From the NCBI RefSeq assembly GCF_000300875.1, contig NZ_AMSG01000006.1:62001-126000 (forward strand): 64,000 nucleotides of DNA. The letters are read 5' to 3'. This document shows positions 46,309-56,239 of the stretch, one piece after another. How positions within the stretch are numbered: position 1 is the first letter of the stretch; every line of letters begins with the position of its first letter. The translations under genes were made by a program, and so were the position numbers. The stretch is from Galbibacter marinus. GTDB taxonomy: Bacteria > Bacteroidota > Bacteroidia > Flavobacteriales > Flavobacteriaceae. Under the pieces are notes generated by a model. The model worked only from the letters and a program-made list of their open reading frames with translations, was not told where the DNA came from and did no database searches.

Positions 46309-46806
46309 ATGGATTATTTGAAATTAGACAAATCTCAAACTGAAAAAACGGTTTTTGAACTAAACGTATTACTTGCTGATTATCATTTGTATTATCAGAA
46401 GTTAAGAAATTTCCATTGGAATATTGTCGGTGAAAATTTCTTTGATCTTCACAATAAATTTGAAGAGTTATACAATGATGCTAAGATTAAGATTGATGAG
46501 ATAGCAGAACGTATATTAACTTTGAGAAATCAGCCTTTAAGTAACCTGTCGCAGTACCTCGATATTTCAAATATCAAGGAGTCAGATTCTGACCTTAAAG
46601 ACAGGCAAATGATTGACACCCTTTTAAAAGATCACGGCCCATTATTAGAGCAAATGCGTAAAGTGCTCAGTACAGCTGAAGAAGGAGGAGATGAAGGTAC
46701 TGTTGATATGATAGGGGCGTATATCCGTGAATTGGAAAAAACGTCTTGGATGCTAGATGCTTGGCGCACAAAGACTGGTCAAACTGTAGCTAAATCAACA
46801 TCCTAA
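46309..46806 (+). CDS. dps: Dps-family ferritin-like DNA-protection protein
   Basis: A 165-residue four-helix-bundle protein with the Dps ferroxidase pattern: YHLYYQKLRNFHWNIVGENFFDLHNKFEELYND, where H and D/E residues of adjacent subunits bind iron. Forms dodecamers that store iron and protect DNA from peroxide and starvation damage. Own promoter in the 160-bp divergent gap with mnmE; hairpin terminator at 46891-46918. Confidence 0.93.
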   Translation: MDYLKLDKSQTEKTVFELNVLLADYHLYYQKLRNFHWNIVGENFFDLHNKFEELYNDAKIKIDEIAERILTLRNQPLSNLSQYLDISNIKESDSDLKDRQMIDTLLKDHGPLLEQMRKVLSTAEEGGDEGTVDMIGAYIRELEKTSWMLDAWRTKTGQTVAKSTS

Positions 46807-46890
46807 AAACATTCAGTTAAACACTTTAGTGTTATATAAGATTGGATTTTTACCTCGGTCTAATAGGATGGATGAAGTATTAATATTATA

Positions 46891-46918
46891 AAAACAGCTG
46901 GCATTACCAGCTGTTTTT
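46891..46918 (+). terminator. Intrinsic terminator after dps
   Basis: AAAACAGCTGG and CCAGCTGTTTT pair around a short CATTA loop and continue into a T-run. About 85 bp after the dps stop. Confidence 0.8.
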
Positions 46919-47011
46919 ATTTTTTTGGTCACAGGTTATAAAAATAAGATTCGTTGTAACATTTTTAATGTTTTAGCGTCTTATAGATATAAACCAATCA
47001 AAAAGTAAATC

Positions 47012-47353
47012 ATGAAACGAACAGATAATCAGCTTCTAGCAGTTACCCATCTTAGTCAATTGTTGCATTATTTTACAGGGATTGGAGGTTTTGTACTTCC
47101 ACTCATCTTATGGATTGTAAAAAAGGACAGTGTCATTGATATGGATGAGCATGGCAAGGCTATTTTAAATTTTCAAATCAGTATATTCATTTACGCCTTA
47201 ATAAGTGTTCCTTTGATTTTTCTTTTTGGATTTGGGTTATTAGTCTTATTTGCAATTGTAATTATGTCTTTTGTACTTCCTATTGTAAATGCGGTTAATT
47301 CAAGTAACGGGAGAGCCCCTTATTACCCGTTCAGTCTCCAAATTATAAGCTAA
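47012..47353 (+). CDS. DUF4870 domain-containing membrane protein
   Basis: A 113-residue protein with three hydrophobic segments (LLHYFTGIGGFVLPLILWIV, ILNFQISIFIYALISVPLIFLF, LFAIVIMSFVLPIVNAVNSSNG) and the DUF4870 signature DEHGKAILNFQIS after the first. Small inner-membrane protein of unknown role. Monocistronic between two hairpin terminators. Confidence 0.88.
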   Translation: MKRTDNQLLAVTHLSQLLHYFTGIGGFVLPLILWIVKKDSVIDMDEHGKAILNFQISIFIYALISVPLIFLFGFGLLVLFAIVIMSFVLPIVNAVNSSNGRAPYYPFSLQIIS

Positions 47354-47411
47354 TTAATTATAAGCTTACAACCTTCCTCAGAGTTCGTTAATAGTCTTTT
47401 ATATAATTACA

Positions 47412-47451
47412 AAACCCCGCTCTAAATTAACACACAATTTAGACGGGGTTT
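47412..47451. terminator. Bidirectional terminator between DUF4870 gene and dnaN
   Basis: AAACCCCG...TCTAAATT and AATTTAGACGGGGTTT pair with one mismatch around AACACAC. It lies between convergent genes and ends in A/T runs on both sides. Confidence 0.75.
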
Positions 47452-47512
47452 ATTACTTGGTATTTCGGTAATCCCATTACAAGGTATGGGGTATATGATT
47501 TGTACTTTTAAA

Positions 47513-48631
47513 TTAATCGTTTATCATCACTGGCATAACCAGCATAGTGATGTGTTCACCTTCGTCCAATCCATCGATAGGAGATAAGATTCCTGCTCGA
47601 CTTGGGACACTCATCTCTAAAGTGACATTGTCTGAATTCAAATTGCTTAGCATCTCATTTAAGAATTTGGAATTGAATCCAATGGCCATATCGTCACCTT
47701 GATAATCACAGGTCAAACGTTCTTCTGCTTTATTACTGTAATCAATATCTTCAGCTGAAATATTCAATTCTGCCCCTGCGATTTTTAATCGAATTTGATG
47801 AGTCGTTTTATTTGAGAATATGGAAACCCTTCTAACAGTACTATAAAATTGAGATCTGCTGATTGTAAGCTTATTTGGATTTTCCTTTGGAATAACTGCT
47901 TCATAATTAGGGTACTTGCCGTCTATGAGTCTACAGATAAGTTCAGTGTTGTCAAAAGTGAATTTAGCATTACTCACGTTGTACTCAATTTTAACCTCAC
48001 TTTCACTACCTTCTAAAATTCCTTTAAGAATATTCAATGGTTTTTTAGGCATAATGAACTCTGCAACCTGATCAGCAGTAACATCTGTCCTTTGATATTT
48101 AACTAATTTATGAGCATCGGTAGCAACAAAAGTTAAATTCTCAGTGGAAAATTGAAAGAAGACACCATTCATCACTGGTCTTAGTTCATCATTTCCTGAA
48201 GCAAATATAGTTTTGTTGATAGCAGTAGCTAGTATATCACCTAAAATAACTGTAGTGCTGGCTTCCTCTAACTCTATAGTGTTGGGGAATTCAGCACCAT
48301 CAGCATAAGCTAATGCATATTTACCATGATTCGAGTTAATCTCGATGGTGTTGTTGTTTTCTACGATAAAAGTCAATGGTTGCTCTGGAAAGGTTTTTAA
48401 AGTTTCCAAGAGAAGTCGGGCAGGTACCGCGATATTCCCTTGCGATTCTGATTCAACCTCTAGAACAGCACTCATTGTAGTTTCTAAATCGGATGCTGAA
48501 ACCGTTAATTTATCTTTATCTAATTCAAACAAAAAGTTGTCCAAGATTGGGAGGGTATTTTTACTATTGATTACCCCGCCTAAAACCTGAAGTTGTTTTA
48601 ATAAATACGTACTTGATATAATAAATTTCAT
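47513..48631 (-). CDS. dnaN: DNA polymerase III beta sliding clamp
   Basis: Start at ATG 48631 (MKFIISSTYLLKQLQVLGGV) rather than three codons upstream. A 372-residue protein, usual length, with the three clamp domains: early ILDNFLFELDKDKLTVSASDLE, middle FASGNDELRPVMNGVFFQ and the C-terminal hydrophobic ITMLVMPVMI tail. Ring-shaped processivity factor of the replicase. Preceded by a TATCTTTG -7 element. Confidence 0.96.
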   Translation of the reverse strand: MKFIISSTYLLKQLQVLGGVINSKNTLPILDNFLFELDKDKLTVSASDLETTMSAVLEVESESQGNIAVPARLLLETLKTFPEQPLTFIVENNNTIEINSNHGKYALAYADGAEFPNTIELEEASTTVILGDILATAINKTIFASGNDELRPVMNGVFFQFSTENLTFVATDAHKLVKYQRTDVTADQVAEFIMPKKPLNILKGILEGSESEVKIEYNVSNAKFTFDNTELICRLIDGKYPNYEAVIPKENPNKLTISRSQFYSTVRRVSIFSNKTTHQIRLKIAGAELNISAEDIDYSNKAEERLTCDYQGDDMAIGFNSKFLNEMLSNLNSDNVTLEMSVPSRAGILSPIDGLDEGEHITMLVMPVMIND

Positions 48632-48657
48632 CGAATGCATAGTTTTCTATCACTTAC

Positions 48658-48665
48658 AAAGATAT
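48658..48665 (-). promoter_or_regulatory. Probable dnaN -7 promoter element
   Basis: TATCTTTG on the minus strand fits the Bacteroidota TAnnTTTG -7 consensus, 26 bp before the dnaN start. No clear TTG -33 partner is seen about 20 bp further up. Confidence 0.4.
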
Positions 48666-48703
48666 CTGAATTGATTTTTTTTTGGAAAATAACTTATTAA
48701 CAT

Positions 48704-50368
48704 TTAATGTCCATACTTTTTGCGTCTTATATAGTAAAATACAGAACCGAAAAGGAGCATTATAACTATGGGAAGGCCTATGTTTACTACTTGCCACCAT
48801 GATTTTTGTTTATAAGTTTCTTGCTTGTCAAGTAAGGGGATCGAAATTTCTTTAGAACGAATGTTTATAAGTCCATTATCTTGAACAAGGTAATTAACGC
48901 AATTAAGTAAAAAATTTCTATTGCCATAAAGTTGTTTAGTCCAAGGATCAATTCCACCGACAAGAGGCTTATTATTGGCATAAGTATAATTGATGATATC
49001 ACCATCACTTATTACAATCATCTTGTTTGGATTTGTATTTTTCTCGACCAAAACATCTGGTGTAAATGGTTTTACTCGATTGCTGTATGCGGAATTAAAT
49101 TGACCTTCCAAAAGTACTCCCAAAATCTTAGGATCTTCGCTAAATTCTGAAAGGTTAGGTGGGCTGTCGAATTCATCTAAGCTATAGTTTCTTGGCACCC
49201 CAACCGCTCTTGATTGGTCCGAACTTTGGAGTAATATAGTTTTTTCGATGCCATTGGAAAGTGTATCTATGCTGTTAGCAAACTCTAGTTTTACAACATT
49301 CAGACTTTTGTTTATAGGATGGTTGTTTAATGAGGAAACCATTGGACTATAAAACCAATTTAAAGGAATCTCACCATTGGCATCAGTTACAGTTACTGGC
49401 GTTGACATAAGATCTTGCACGAGATCCTTATTGATGCGCACCCCGTATTTAAAAAGCATGTCATCTAACTTTAAATTCATCGGAAAGGCCAGGGATCTAA
49501 AGTTTTCATTCTGTAAACTGTCCAAATCAGCAGTAACCTGATCGAGTAACCAAAGGGTTTTCCCCCCGTTTAGGATATACTGATCTAAGATCATTTTTTC
49601 ATTTTCTGAAAATGCCTCTGTGGGTTTTGCAATTATGGCTGCGTGGAAGCGTTTTAGATTATCTAATGTGCTTTGAGGTTGTTGCTGAAGTGAATCCATG
49701 TTGAATTCAGCTAGATGATAATAATTCTGTAGATTTCGTAAAAAATCAGCCATGTATTTATCATCCATTTCCCCTTGTCCCTTAATAACTGCGATGGATT
49801 TTTTATCTGTAACGGTCACTTGGTAAATAGCATCAGCTAAGGTATGTTCAAGCTGTTGTACTGAATTGTTTATGCGAGATTCTGTATTAGATCCAAGGCT
49901 GTTGTTTAATAGCGAAGCTTTAACTGTTTTGTTACCAGAATTTACCATTGCCCAAGGAAAGATCATCTCTCTTGAGACGCTATTGCCTTCTTCTATGGTT
50001 ACACTAGCTGGAGTTAGTCCTAGTTCCATTAGTGATTGCGCGATTTGATCTTTGGTTCCGTCGCTTTCCATTGGATCCACAATACTGAAAACGATATAGT
50101 CATTCACGCTGCTAAATTCTTCGAGCAACTGTCTAGTCTCTGTTTGAAGACGCTTGAATTCTGCTGGAGGATTTCCACCTAATAGAACATCAATAAAAAT
50201 TGGTCTTTCAACATTTTTAAGGAGCTCTTTTGTGGGGTCAGAGAGTGTGTATCGTTTGTCTTTGGTTAGATCTAAACGCAAGACGAAGAATGAAGCGATA
50301 AAATTGATCGCAATCAGCACTACAATTGGGAGCAGTATTTTCTTTGCTATGTTTTTAATTCTATTCAC
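48704..50368 (-). CDS. gldG: Gliding motility ABC transporter subunit GldG
   Basis: A 554-residue protein: N-terminal TM helix (ILLPIVVLIAINFIASFFVL), a large periplasmic ABC_transp_aux-type region (RYTLSDPTKELLKNVERPIF, KTLWLLDQVTADLDSL) and a C-terminal TM helix (VVNIGLPIVIMLLFGSVFYY). Paired with gldF with a 4-bp overlap. In Flavobacterium, GldA/F/G form an ABC transporter needed for or linked to gliding; gldA is not in this window. Confidence 0.93.
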   Translation of the reverse strand: MNRIKNIAKKILLPIVVLIAINFIASFFVLRLDLTKDKRYTLSDPTKELLKNVERPIFIDVLLGGNPPAEFKRLQTETRQLLEEFSSVNDYIVFSIVDPMESDGTKDQIAQSLMELGLTPASVTIEEGNSVSREMIFPWAMVNSGNKTVKASLLNNSLGSNTESRINNSVQQLEHTLADAIYQVTVTDKKSIAVIKGQGEMDDKYMADFLRNLQNYYHLAEFNMDSLQQQPQSTLDNLKRFHAAIIAKPTEAFSENEKMILDQYILNGGKTLWLLDQVTADLDSLQNENFRSLAFPMNLKLDDMLFKYGVRINKDLVQDLMSTPVTVTDANGEIPLNWFYSPMVSSLNNHPINKSLNVVKLEFANSIDTLSNGIEKTILLQSSDQSRAVGVPRNYSLDEFDSPPNLSEFSEDPKILGVLLEGQFNSAYSNRVKPFTPDVLVEKNTNPNKMIVISDGDIINYTYANNKPLVGGIDPWTKQLYGNRNFLLNCVNYLVQDNGLINIRSKEISIPLLDKQETYKQKSWWQVVNIGLPIVIMLLFGSVFYYIRRKKYGH

Positions 50369-51081
50369 AGTTTATGGTTCAATTTTAGGGTGGTCAAAAA
50401 TAAAAAGAAGCTGGTAATACTGATAAAATATATAAGATCCCTCAGATCTAATACCCCACGACTAATGCTGTCATAGTGGTATTTTAAACTCCAGCTTTCT
50501 AAAAACTCAAGTCCGTTTAAAGTTGAAAATTCTGCTAGGCCGTAATAGCAAATAAAACAAATAAGCATAGCAGAAATAAAAGCGGTGATTTGATTCTCAG
50601 TAAATGAAGAGGTGAAAATTCCAATAGCGGTATAGGCGCCTATTAAAAAACATAGCCCAAAATAGGAGCCGATAATGCTACCTAGATCGATGGAACCTTT
50701 TGGACTTGCTAAAGTCCAAATGGTATACACATAAAGTAGTGTTGGAAGTAAGGCGAGAATGATTAGGGTAAAACTACCCAAAAATTTTCCAAGTATAATT
50801 TGATTCTTTGTAATAGGGTGGGAGAGAAGAAGCTCTAACGTACCTGACCTTTTTTCCTGGGCAATGGTACTCATAGTCACTGCGGGAATTAGTAATAATA
50901 ATACCCATGGGGCTAATTGAAAAAAGGGGTATAAGTCAGCAAAACCACCTTCGAGTATGTTGAATTCACCCTTAAATAACCACAGGAACAGACCGTTTAA
51001 ACACAAGAACAAACCGATGACTAAATAACCAATAGGTGAGCAGAAGAAGCTGCTAATTTCTCTGTTTATGATTGCTTTCAT
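50365..51081 (-). CDS. gldF: Gliding motility ABC transporter permease GldF
   Basis: A 238-residue permease with six TM helices and the ABC-2 type pattern: INREISSFFCSPIGYLVIGLF, then IAQEKRSGTLELLLSHPITKNQIILGKFLG. First gene of the gldFG pair, overlapping gldG by 4 bp (ATGA). Inner membrane. Confidence 0.93.
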   Translation of the reverse strand: MKAIINREISSFFCSPIGYLVIGLFLCLNGLFLWLFKGEFNILEGGFADLYPFFQLAPWVLLLLIPAVTMSTIAQEKRSGTLELLLSHPITKNQIILGKFLGSFTLIILALLPTLLYVYTIWTLASPKGSIDLGSIIGSYFGLCFLIGAYTAIGIFTSSFTENQITAFISAMLICFICYYGLAEFSTLNGLEFLESWSLKYHYDSISRGVLDLRDLIYFISITSFFLFLTTLKLNHKL

Positions 51082-51159
51082 TAGCGGATGTTACAGTTTT
51101 TGGATAAAATGATCAATTTAGTTCTATTTGCCATAAACGTATGGGTTTGTGTAGTTGTT

Positions 51160-51987
51160 TTAAGTGAACTTTAAGGTGACTACATCTCTATAGTTTAATC
51201 CTAATAAACTGGAGGCGCCTCCCACGGTGTCTAGATTACTTTTGTAAATAGCAATTTCAATTAAATTTGCTGAATTGAAAATAGCCAGTTTTTCCCCGTC
51301 CTTGTTGATCTGTACATCAGAGCTGAAATTTATAATATCACTATACTTTGAATGAATATTGGTGAATCTATGATTCCGAGCCCACAATTCAAAATTTCTT
51401 CCTCTACGATGTTTCTCAAATAATTTTCTTGGAATATTAGTCACCACATTTCCGTAATTGTCTATGTAAATCACATTACCTGTTATTTGATTCTCTTGGT
51501 GATTTATAGTGGGTTCTAGGTCTTTTAAGGTTTTGAGTTGTTCCAATGGCTTTCCTATGACATCTAGAGTTCCGCCTCTTGTAATGTGGGCAGCAACATT
51601 TATAAATACATCCAGAACAGGGAATACACTCGCAATGCGATCATGGATGTTGATCTCGACCAACTTCTCTGGTTTTATTTCAGAGGTCAAGAATGATAAA
51701 ATACCATTGTCCGCCCCAATGAAGTAATGATCGTCAATCAGCGCGGCCACGTGTTTGTTAACTGGTGTGAGTTCAGAATCGACTCCGATGATGTGTATGC
51801 TCCCTTTTGGGAATGTTTTATAGGCGTTTTTTAGTATATAAGAGGCCTCCAATATGTTGAATGGACTCACATTGTGCGATATGTCCACAATGTTTGCATG
51901 CTCTATTTCGCTTAGGATATACCCCTTAATGGCACCTACAAAGTGATCTCTGACCCCAAAATCTGTAGTTAATGTTAATATTGCCAT
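51160..51987 (-). CDS. SAM hydrolase / SAM-hydroxide adenosyltransferase (DUF62)
   Basis: A 275-residue protein of the chlorinase/fluorinase-like family: LTLTTDFGVRDHFVGAIKG at the N-terminus (D in TTDFG binds SAM), VDISHNVSPFNILEASYIL, and YFIGADNGILSF. Most bacterial members hydrolyse SAM to adenosine and methionine and lack the 23-residue loop of the fluorinase, as here. Monocistronic, divergent from phoH. Confidence 0.92.
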   Translation of the reverse strand: MAILTLTTDFGVRDHFVGAIKGYILSEIEHANIVDISHNVSPFNILEASYILKNAYKTFPKGSIHIIGVDSELTPVNKHVAALIDDHYFIGADNGILSFLTSEIKPEKLVEINIHDRIASVFPVLDVFINVAAHITRGGTLDVIGKPLEQLKTLKDLEPTINHQENQITGNVIYIDNYGNVVTNIPRKLFEKHRRGRNFELWARNHRFTNIHSKYSDIINFSSDVQINKDGEKLAIFNSANLIEIAIYKSNLDTVGGASSLLGLNYRDVVTLKFT

Positions 51988-52177
51988 TTGCGAATTGTTG
52001 TTGTTTTTTTAATTTAAGAGCGAATTTTTTACTTAAGTTTGTTATATGCCAATCTGGTTTTTGGAGATTGCGTTAAAACCAAACACAAACCTACTAAAAA
52101 GTAACAGAATTAACCATTTTAAAACATACTTTTTGTGTTAAGATCCGTTAAAGAAATATTCACATAAATTAAAGCTT

Positions 52178-53134
52178 TTGAACGAACTCATTATTGAACT
52201 TACAGAGATTAACCCTAAAGAATTCTTTGGGGCTGGGAACGCTAATATTGATTTATTAAAGAAATATTTTCCAAAACTAAAAATAGTAGCAAGAGGGAAT
52301 AAATTAAAGGTCTACGGCGATCAAGATCATTTAGAGGAATTTGACAAGCGTTTAGATATGCTTGTTACCCACTTTGGGAAGTACAATAAATTGGATGAAA
52401 ATATCATTGAACGAATTCTAATAAGCGACAATGGGCAGGAATACCTAGATGTGGCTGCAAATGGAGAGGTGTTAGTTCACGGTGTTAATGGTCGTTTAAT
52501 AAAGGCTCAGACAGTCAATCAGCAAAAGTTAGTTGATCTGATGAAAAAGAACGATATGGTTTTTGCTATTGGACCTGCGGGTACTGGAAAGACCTATACA
52601 GGGGTGGCACTGGCTGTAAAAGCGCTTAAAGAAAAACAAGTTCGTCGTATCATACTTACACGTCCGGCAGTGGAGGCAGGAGAAAATCTAGGATTTTTAC
52701 CAGGTGATTTAAAAGAAAAACTCGATCCATACATGCAGCCGCTATATGATGCGCTAAGAGATATGATTTCCCCAGAAAAACTTCAAAATTATATTGAAAC
52801 TGGAATAATTCAAATCGCTCCGATGGCCTTTATGAGAGGACGAACTTTAGATAACGCCTTTGTAATCTTGGATGAGGCTCAAAACACCTCTCATGCCCAA
52901 ATGAAAATGTTTTTAACCAGAATGGGTAAGAACGCAAAGTTCATGATCACTGGTGATCCAGGTCAAATTGACCTACCACGTCGTATTACCTCTGGATTGA
53001 AGGAAGCTATTCTGATTTTAAAGGATGTAAAAGGGATTGGAATACTGTATCTTGATGATAAAGATGTAATTCGCCACCGTTTGGTCAAGGAAATTATATC
53101 TTCTTATAAAAAGATAGAGCACAGTAATTCCTAG
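52178..53134 (+). CDS. PhoH-family ATPase
   Basis: A 318-residue protein with a TTG start (52178, MNELIIELTEINPKEFFG); no ATG precedes the conserved N-terminus. A KH-like N-terminal domain, then the PhoH ATPase: Walker A AIGPAGTGKTYTGVALAV and Walker B FVILDEAQNTSHAQMKMFL, and GDPGQIDLP. PhoH/YbeZ proteins are RNA-associated NTPases, often working with the YbeY RNase. Confidence 0.94.
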   Translation: MNELIIELTEINPKEFFGAGNANIDLLKKYFPKLKIVARGNKLKVYGDQDHLEEFDKRLDMLVTHFGKYNKLDENIIERILISDNGQEYLDVAANGEVLVHGVNGRLIKAQTVNQQKLVDLMKKNDMVFAIGPAGTGKTYTGVALAVKALKEKQVRRIILTRPAVEAGENLGFLPGDLKEKLDPYMQPLYDALRDMISPEKLQNYIETGIIQIAPMAFMRGRTLDNAFVILDEAQNTSHAQMKMFLTRMGKNAKFMITGDPGQIDLPRRITSGLKEAILILKDVKGIGILYLDDKDVIRHRLVKEIISSYKKIEHSNS

Positions 53135-53140
53135 GTAGGC

Positions 53141-53773
53141 TTACTTATCATAGGGGAATTTACGGGTTGATTTCCGCATCATAGCCTCTATGATGTCATA
53201 GGTGTTTTTACCCGATTTCCGATTGATTACCTTTTCATATTTCCACAAGAGTTTACCTGTATCACCATCGCTTAGCTTGATCGCAATCCGCCCATAGTCG
53301 GAAGTTCCAGAGATGAAGGATATAAAATCAAAATCTGTAGATACTCCTTCTGAAATAAGAGCTTTAAGGGTTAAGTCACCTGAAATCACAGCATCTACAT
53401 TTAGGATCTTGCAGAGTTCCTGGGAGGTGTGGATGTCAATATTTTTTTCCGAAATATCATTTTTGGCCAATATGGCATTGGTATTTTTAATGTCTTGAAA
53501 CGAGACGCGGTAATCTTTGCGTTTATGAAGTTTTAAAAAATAGGATTCGAGCGCATTTTGAACCTCATACCCTTCTTTTTCTTGGAGTGACTCTAACTGC
53601 TGAGGTGTAAGGCTTTTATTCTCTAACTCTAATCGAGCTTTAAAAGGTAAGATGGCAACTGTTTTATGGTCCTTGCTCAGCTCTTCAAAATGTTCACTTT
53701 GATAAATTAATTTTTGTCCGAATCCGCTTACGCATACTAGAATTGTGGCAAGTAAGAAAAGTGTTTGCTTCAT
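53141..53773 (-). CDS. Exported hypothetical protein (TolB-N/GNA1162-like fold)
   Basis: A 210-residue protein with a cleavable signal (MKQTLFLLATILVCVSGFGQ). VAILPFKAR early on and ICKILNVDAVISGDLTLKA later resemble the periplasmic alpha/beta fold of TolB-N, GNA1162 or CsgG-type proteins. It ends 6 bp from the convergent phoH stop. Likely periplasmic; function unknown. Confidence 0.7.
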   Translation of the reverse strand: MKQTLFLLATILVCVSGFGQKLIYQSEHFEELSKDHKTVAILPFKARLELENKSLTPQQLESLQEKEGYEVQNALESYFLKLHKRKDYRVSFQDIKNTNAILAKNDISEKNIDIHTSQELCKILNVDAVISGDLTLKALISEGVSTDFDFISFISGTSDYGRIAIKLSDGDTGKLLWKYEKVINRKSGKNTYDIIEAMMRKSTRKFPYDK

Positions 53774-54074
53774 GTTATTAGCGCATTAATCTTGCTTTTA
53801 AATTTTAACAAGGTTTTATGTAGTCTGTGATCACTTAAAATAGGGTTTGTTGCAGTGATCGGTTACCAATAGTTAGTCGTTCTTATTTTTAGAAGTTCAA
53901 AAGTATAGAAATTCTACAATTCGGCCTTGTTTTCTCAGCAATAATTCAAGTATTTTGAACTTTTAACTTTTCCTTTAGAATGTAAAGAAACAAAGCTAAA
54001 GCCTAGGTGTTTTATCCCAGGGATCGTTACGGCAGATAGTTGATTAATCTGAGTGATTAGTAGTGCTTTTTAGG
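53774..54074. other. Intergenic region, about 300 bp
   Basis: No gene, RNA or strong hairpin was recognised between the exported hypothetical gene and the M23 peptidase. AT-rich, stop codons in all frames. Confidence 0.35.
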
Positions 54075-55760
54075 CTACTTCTGATGGAAAACTGCCTTAT
54101 AGGTGGTGCTGTTACCTACGTTGTCAGTTACAACCACCTCTAAAAGGTGTGTGGCATCTTTAAATTCGATGTCACTTAAATCATAGGTTAGGCTGTTTTT
54201 TTTGTATTCGTATTCCATAAGTACCCATTGGTTGTTGATTTTAGCTCTATATGAATTAATGCCACTTAAATCATCTGTTATAATGAGTTTTAAAGTTTTA
54301 AAATTAGAGAGCCATTGTCCGTCCTGAAAGTTAGAAGGACGTATTTTAGGACCGATGGTATCCTTAGCTACTACGAAATTACCAAGGGCACGAGTGCGAG
54401 TGCTCAGAACGCTTGATTTCCGATAGGTGTTTTGATAGGAAAGGTAGCCATTGTCACTGGCATGAGCAATAAAATACTTGTCTATATCCCTTTTATTAAC
54501 GGAGTCTAGATCAATACTCAAAGTGTAGTTTTTTCGCATGGGGATATCATGGTTGTGTACTTTAATGGTGTCGCCATTTTGTTGAAGATCTAGGAAGAAG
54601 TCATAGTAAAATGAGTCTTCTGGAAAATACACCGTGGCTTTTCCAACCTTAAATATATTATCACGTTTGGAAATAAGATAGTTTTCTGATCTGAAATTCT
54701 CCTTAGCTCTTAGTAGTTCTTGCTTTTTCCCCTCCACGGGTATTTCAACTACACTGACGTTTCCAGCCAAATCTGACACCTCAAGGCTAATAGTGTAGTT
54801 TTGACCTGGTTCGACAGTGATCATGCCATTGTTGTCTTTTTTGCTGTATATACTTAATCTGTTATATGGCTCAATGTAGCATTTTTGTATTCTTTTACGT
54901 TTATTTATGTAGGTCGGGTAGTCGATCAAGGTGTTGATATACCTGCTTTCTGCAAAAGAAAAACTCGTAAAATTAAATTCAAAGTTAGGGACTCCATCTA
55001 CTTTGGTGCATACCTTATAGGCACCATTTTTATTATACGCCATATCAAACTGGTCATAGGTCTCGACACCTAGACCTATTGTTCCTTGAACATAGATCTT
55101 GTCAGCAATGAAAGTATTGTTATCTTTTTTAGTTAGACGAAGTTCAATGCGATTGTTGGTATTGTTAATTACGGACCCACCTCCCAAAGCATAACCATAT
55201 ACGCCAAGTATCCGCGGAGCTCTCGTGTCTTTCACATGGTAACCAAAAAGCAAGGGGTTAATAGGTTCCGACTTAGCATTTCGGATCTCATAGTGCAAGT
55301 GTGGGCCTCCGCTTCCACCAGTATTTCCACTATAGGCGATAAGTTCACCTTTGGCAACAGAAAGTTCACCTGGTTTAGGGAAGAGTTCAATCTCATAGGA
55401 CTGTTTTTCATACTGCTTTTTTTTGACGTACTCTTGTAGTTTTGGGCCAAAGCTTTGTAAATGTGCATATACGGTAGTGTATCCATTGGGATGTGTCAGA
55501 TAAATTGCTTTACCATAACCATAATGCTGTATTTTAATTCTAGATACATAGCCCTGTGCAGCTGCAAATACATCTAAGCCTTCTCTTTGTTGGGTTTTTA
55601 TGTCCAAACCAGAGTGGAAATGATTGGATCTCAGTTCACCAAAACTCCCAGATAAAACAATGGGAACCCCTAGAGGAGACTGAAAATAATCCTTTGGAAA
55701 AGGTTGTTGGGAGAATAGGATTTGAGTGAATAAGAAACTACACAAAATCAGGGTACGCAT
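54075..55760 (-). CDS. M23-family metallopeptidase (LytM domain)
   Basis: A 561-residue exported protein: signal MRTLILCSFLFTQILFSQ; LytM/peptidase M23 domain at about 40-180 with HFHSGLDIKTQQ (H and D zinc ligands), AAAQGYVSRIKIQHYGYGKA and GGSGGPHLHYEIRN (HxH); long C-terminal beta-rich region with repeated DLAGNVS/DNVGNS-type strands. A cell-wall endopeptidase or its activator acting in the periplasm. Zinc ligands all present. Confidence 0.92.
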   Translation of the reverse strand: MRTLILCSFLFTQILFSQQPFPKDYFQSPLGVPIVLSGSFGELRSNHFHSGLDIKTQQREGLDVFAAAQGYVSRIKIQHYGYGKAIYLTHPNGYTTVYAHLQSFGPKLQEYVKKKQYEKQSYEIELFPKPGELSVAKGELIAYSGNTGGSGGPHLHYEIRNAKSEPINPLLFGYHVKDTRAPRILGVYGYALGGGSVINNTNNRIELRLTKKDNNTFIADKIYVQGTIGLGVETYDQFDMAYNKNGAYKVCTKVDGVPNFEFNFTSFSFAESRYINTLIDYPTYINKRKRIQKCYIEPYNRLSIYSKKDNNGMITVEPGQNYTISLEVSDLAGNVSVVEIPVEGKKQELLRAKENFRSENYLISKRDNIFKVGKATVYFPEDSFYYDFFLDLQQNGDTIKVHNHDIPMRKNYTLSIDLDSVNKRDIDKYFIAHASDNGYLSYQNTYRKSSVLSTRTRALGNFVVAKDTIGPKIRPSNFQDGQWLSNFKTLKLIITDDLSGINSYRAKINNQWVLMEYEYKKNSLTYDLSDIEFKDATHLLEVVVTDNVGNSTTYKAVFHQK

Positions 55761-55874
55761 GAATCAAAAATTATTTGGCAAATCTAATGAATTGAACACA
55801 AAATCGAAAAATTCTCTTCTGATCAACGCAAATTTCACTATATTAGTCTAGCGTAAAGAAATTTTTATAAACTA

Positions 55875-55905
55875 TTGTGAGGTATATAAAGGAGTCTTAA
55901 CTTTG
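55875..55905 (+). promoter_or_regulatory. Promoter of the zapA operon
   Basis: TTG (55875-55877) and TAACTTTG (55898-55905) with about 20 bp between, matching the Bacteroidota -33/-7 promoter. It lies 28 bp before the ATG at 55933 and supports that start. Confidence 0.6.
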
Positions 55906-55932
55906 TAAAGATATATATTGAACAGTGCCTGT

Positions 55933-56223
55933 ATGAGCGACATGATTGAAATTGTTGATTCACTGGAAGATAAGATTAGTAAGCTGCTTGAAAACTTAAA
56001 GCTTCAGCAAGATATTAATCAACAATTGAAACAGGAATTGGCAAAATCGAAGCATAACAATAAAAATTTGGAACTTTCCGTAGAACAATGGAAAGATAAA
56101 TACGAATCGCTCAAACTGGCTAATTCAATGATTGGCAGTAATAAGAATAAAACAGAAGCTAAGCTTAAAATAAATACTTTAATTCGGGAATTGGACGAGT
56201 GTATTACTCAACTATCCGAATGA
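55933..56223 (+). CDS. Small coiled-coil protein upstream of zapA
   Basis: Start at ATG 55933 (MSDMIEIVDSLEDKISKLLE) rather than the TTG at 55918. A 96-residue protein that is a near-continuous coiled coil (LLENLKLQQDINQQLKQELA, NKNLELSVEQWKDKYESLKL). It lies 16 bp before zapA in the same operon. By context it may be a partner of ZapA in cell division, like ZapB in other bacteria, but homology to ZapB is not shown. Confidence 0.75.
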   Translation: MSDMIEIVDSLEDKISKLLENLKLQQDINQQLKQELAKSKHNNKNLELSVEQWKDKYESLKLANSMIGSNKNKTEAKLKINTLIRELDECITQLSE

Positions 56224-56239
56224 TTGTTTAACAAACGAG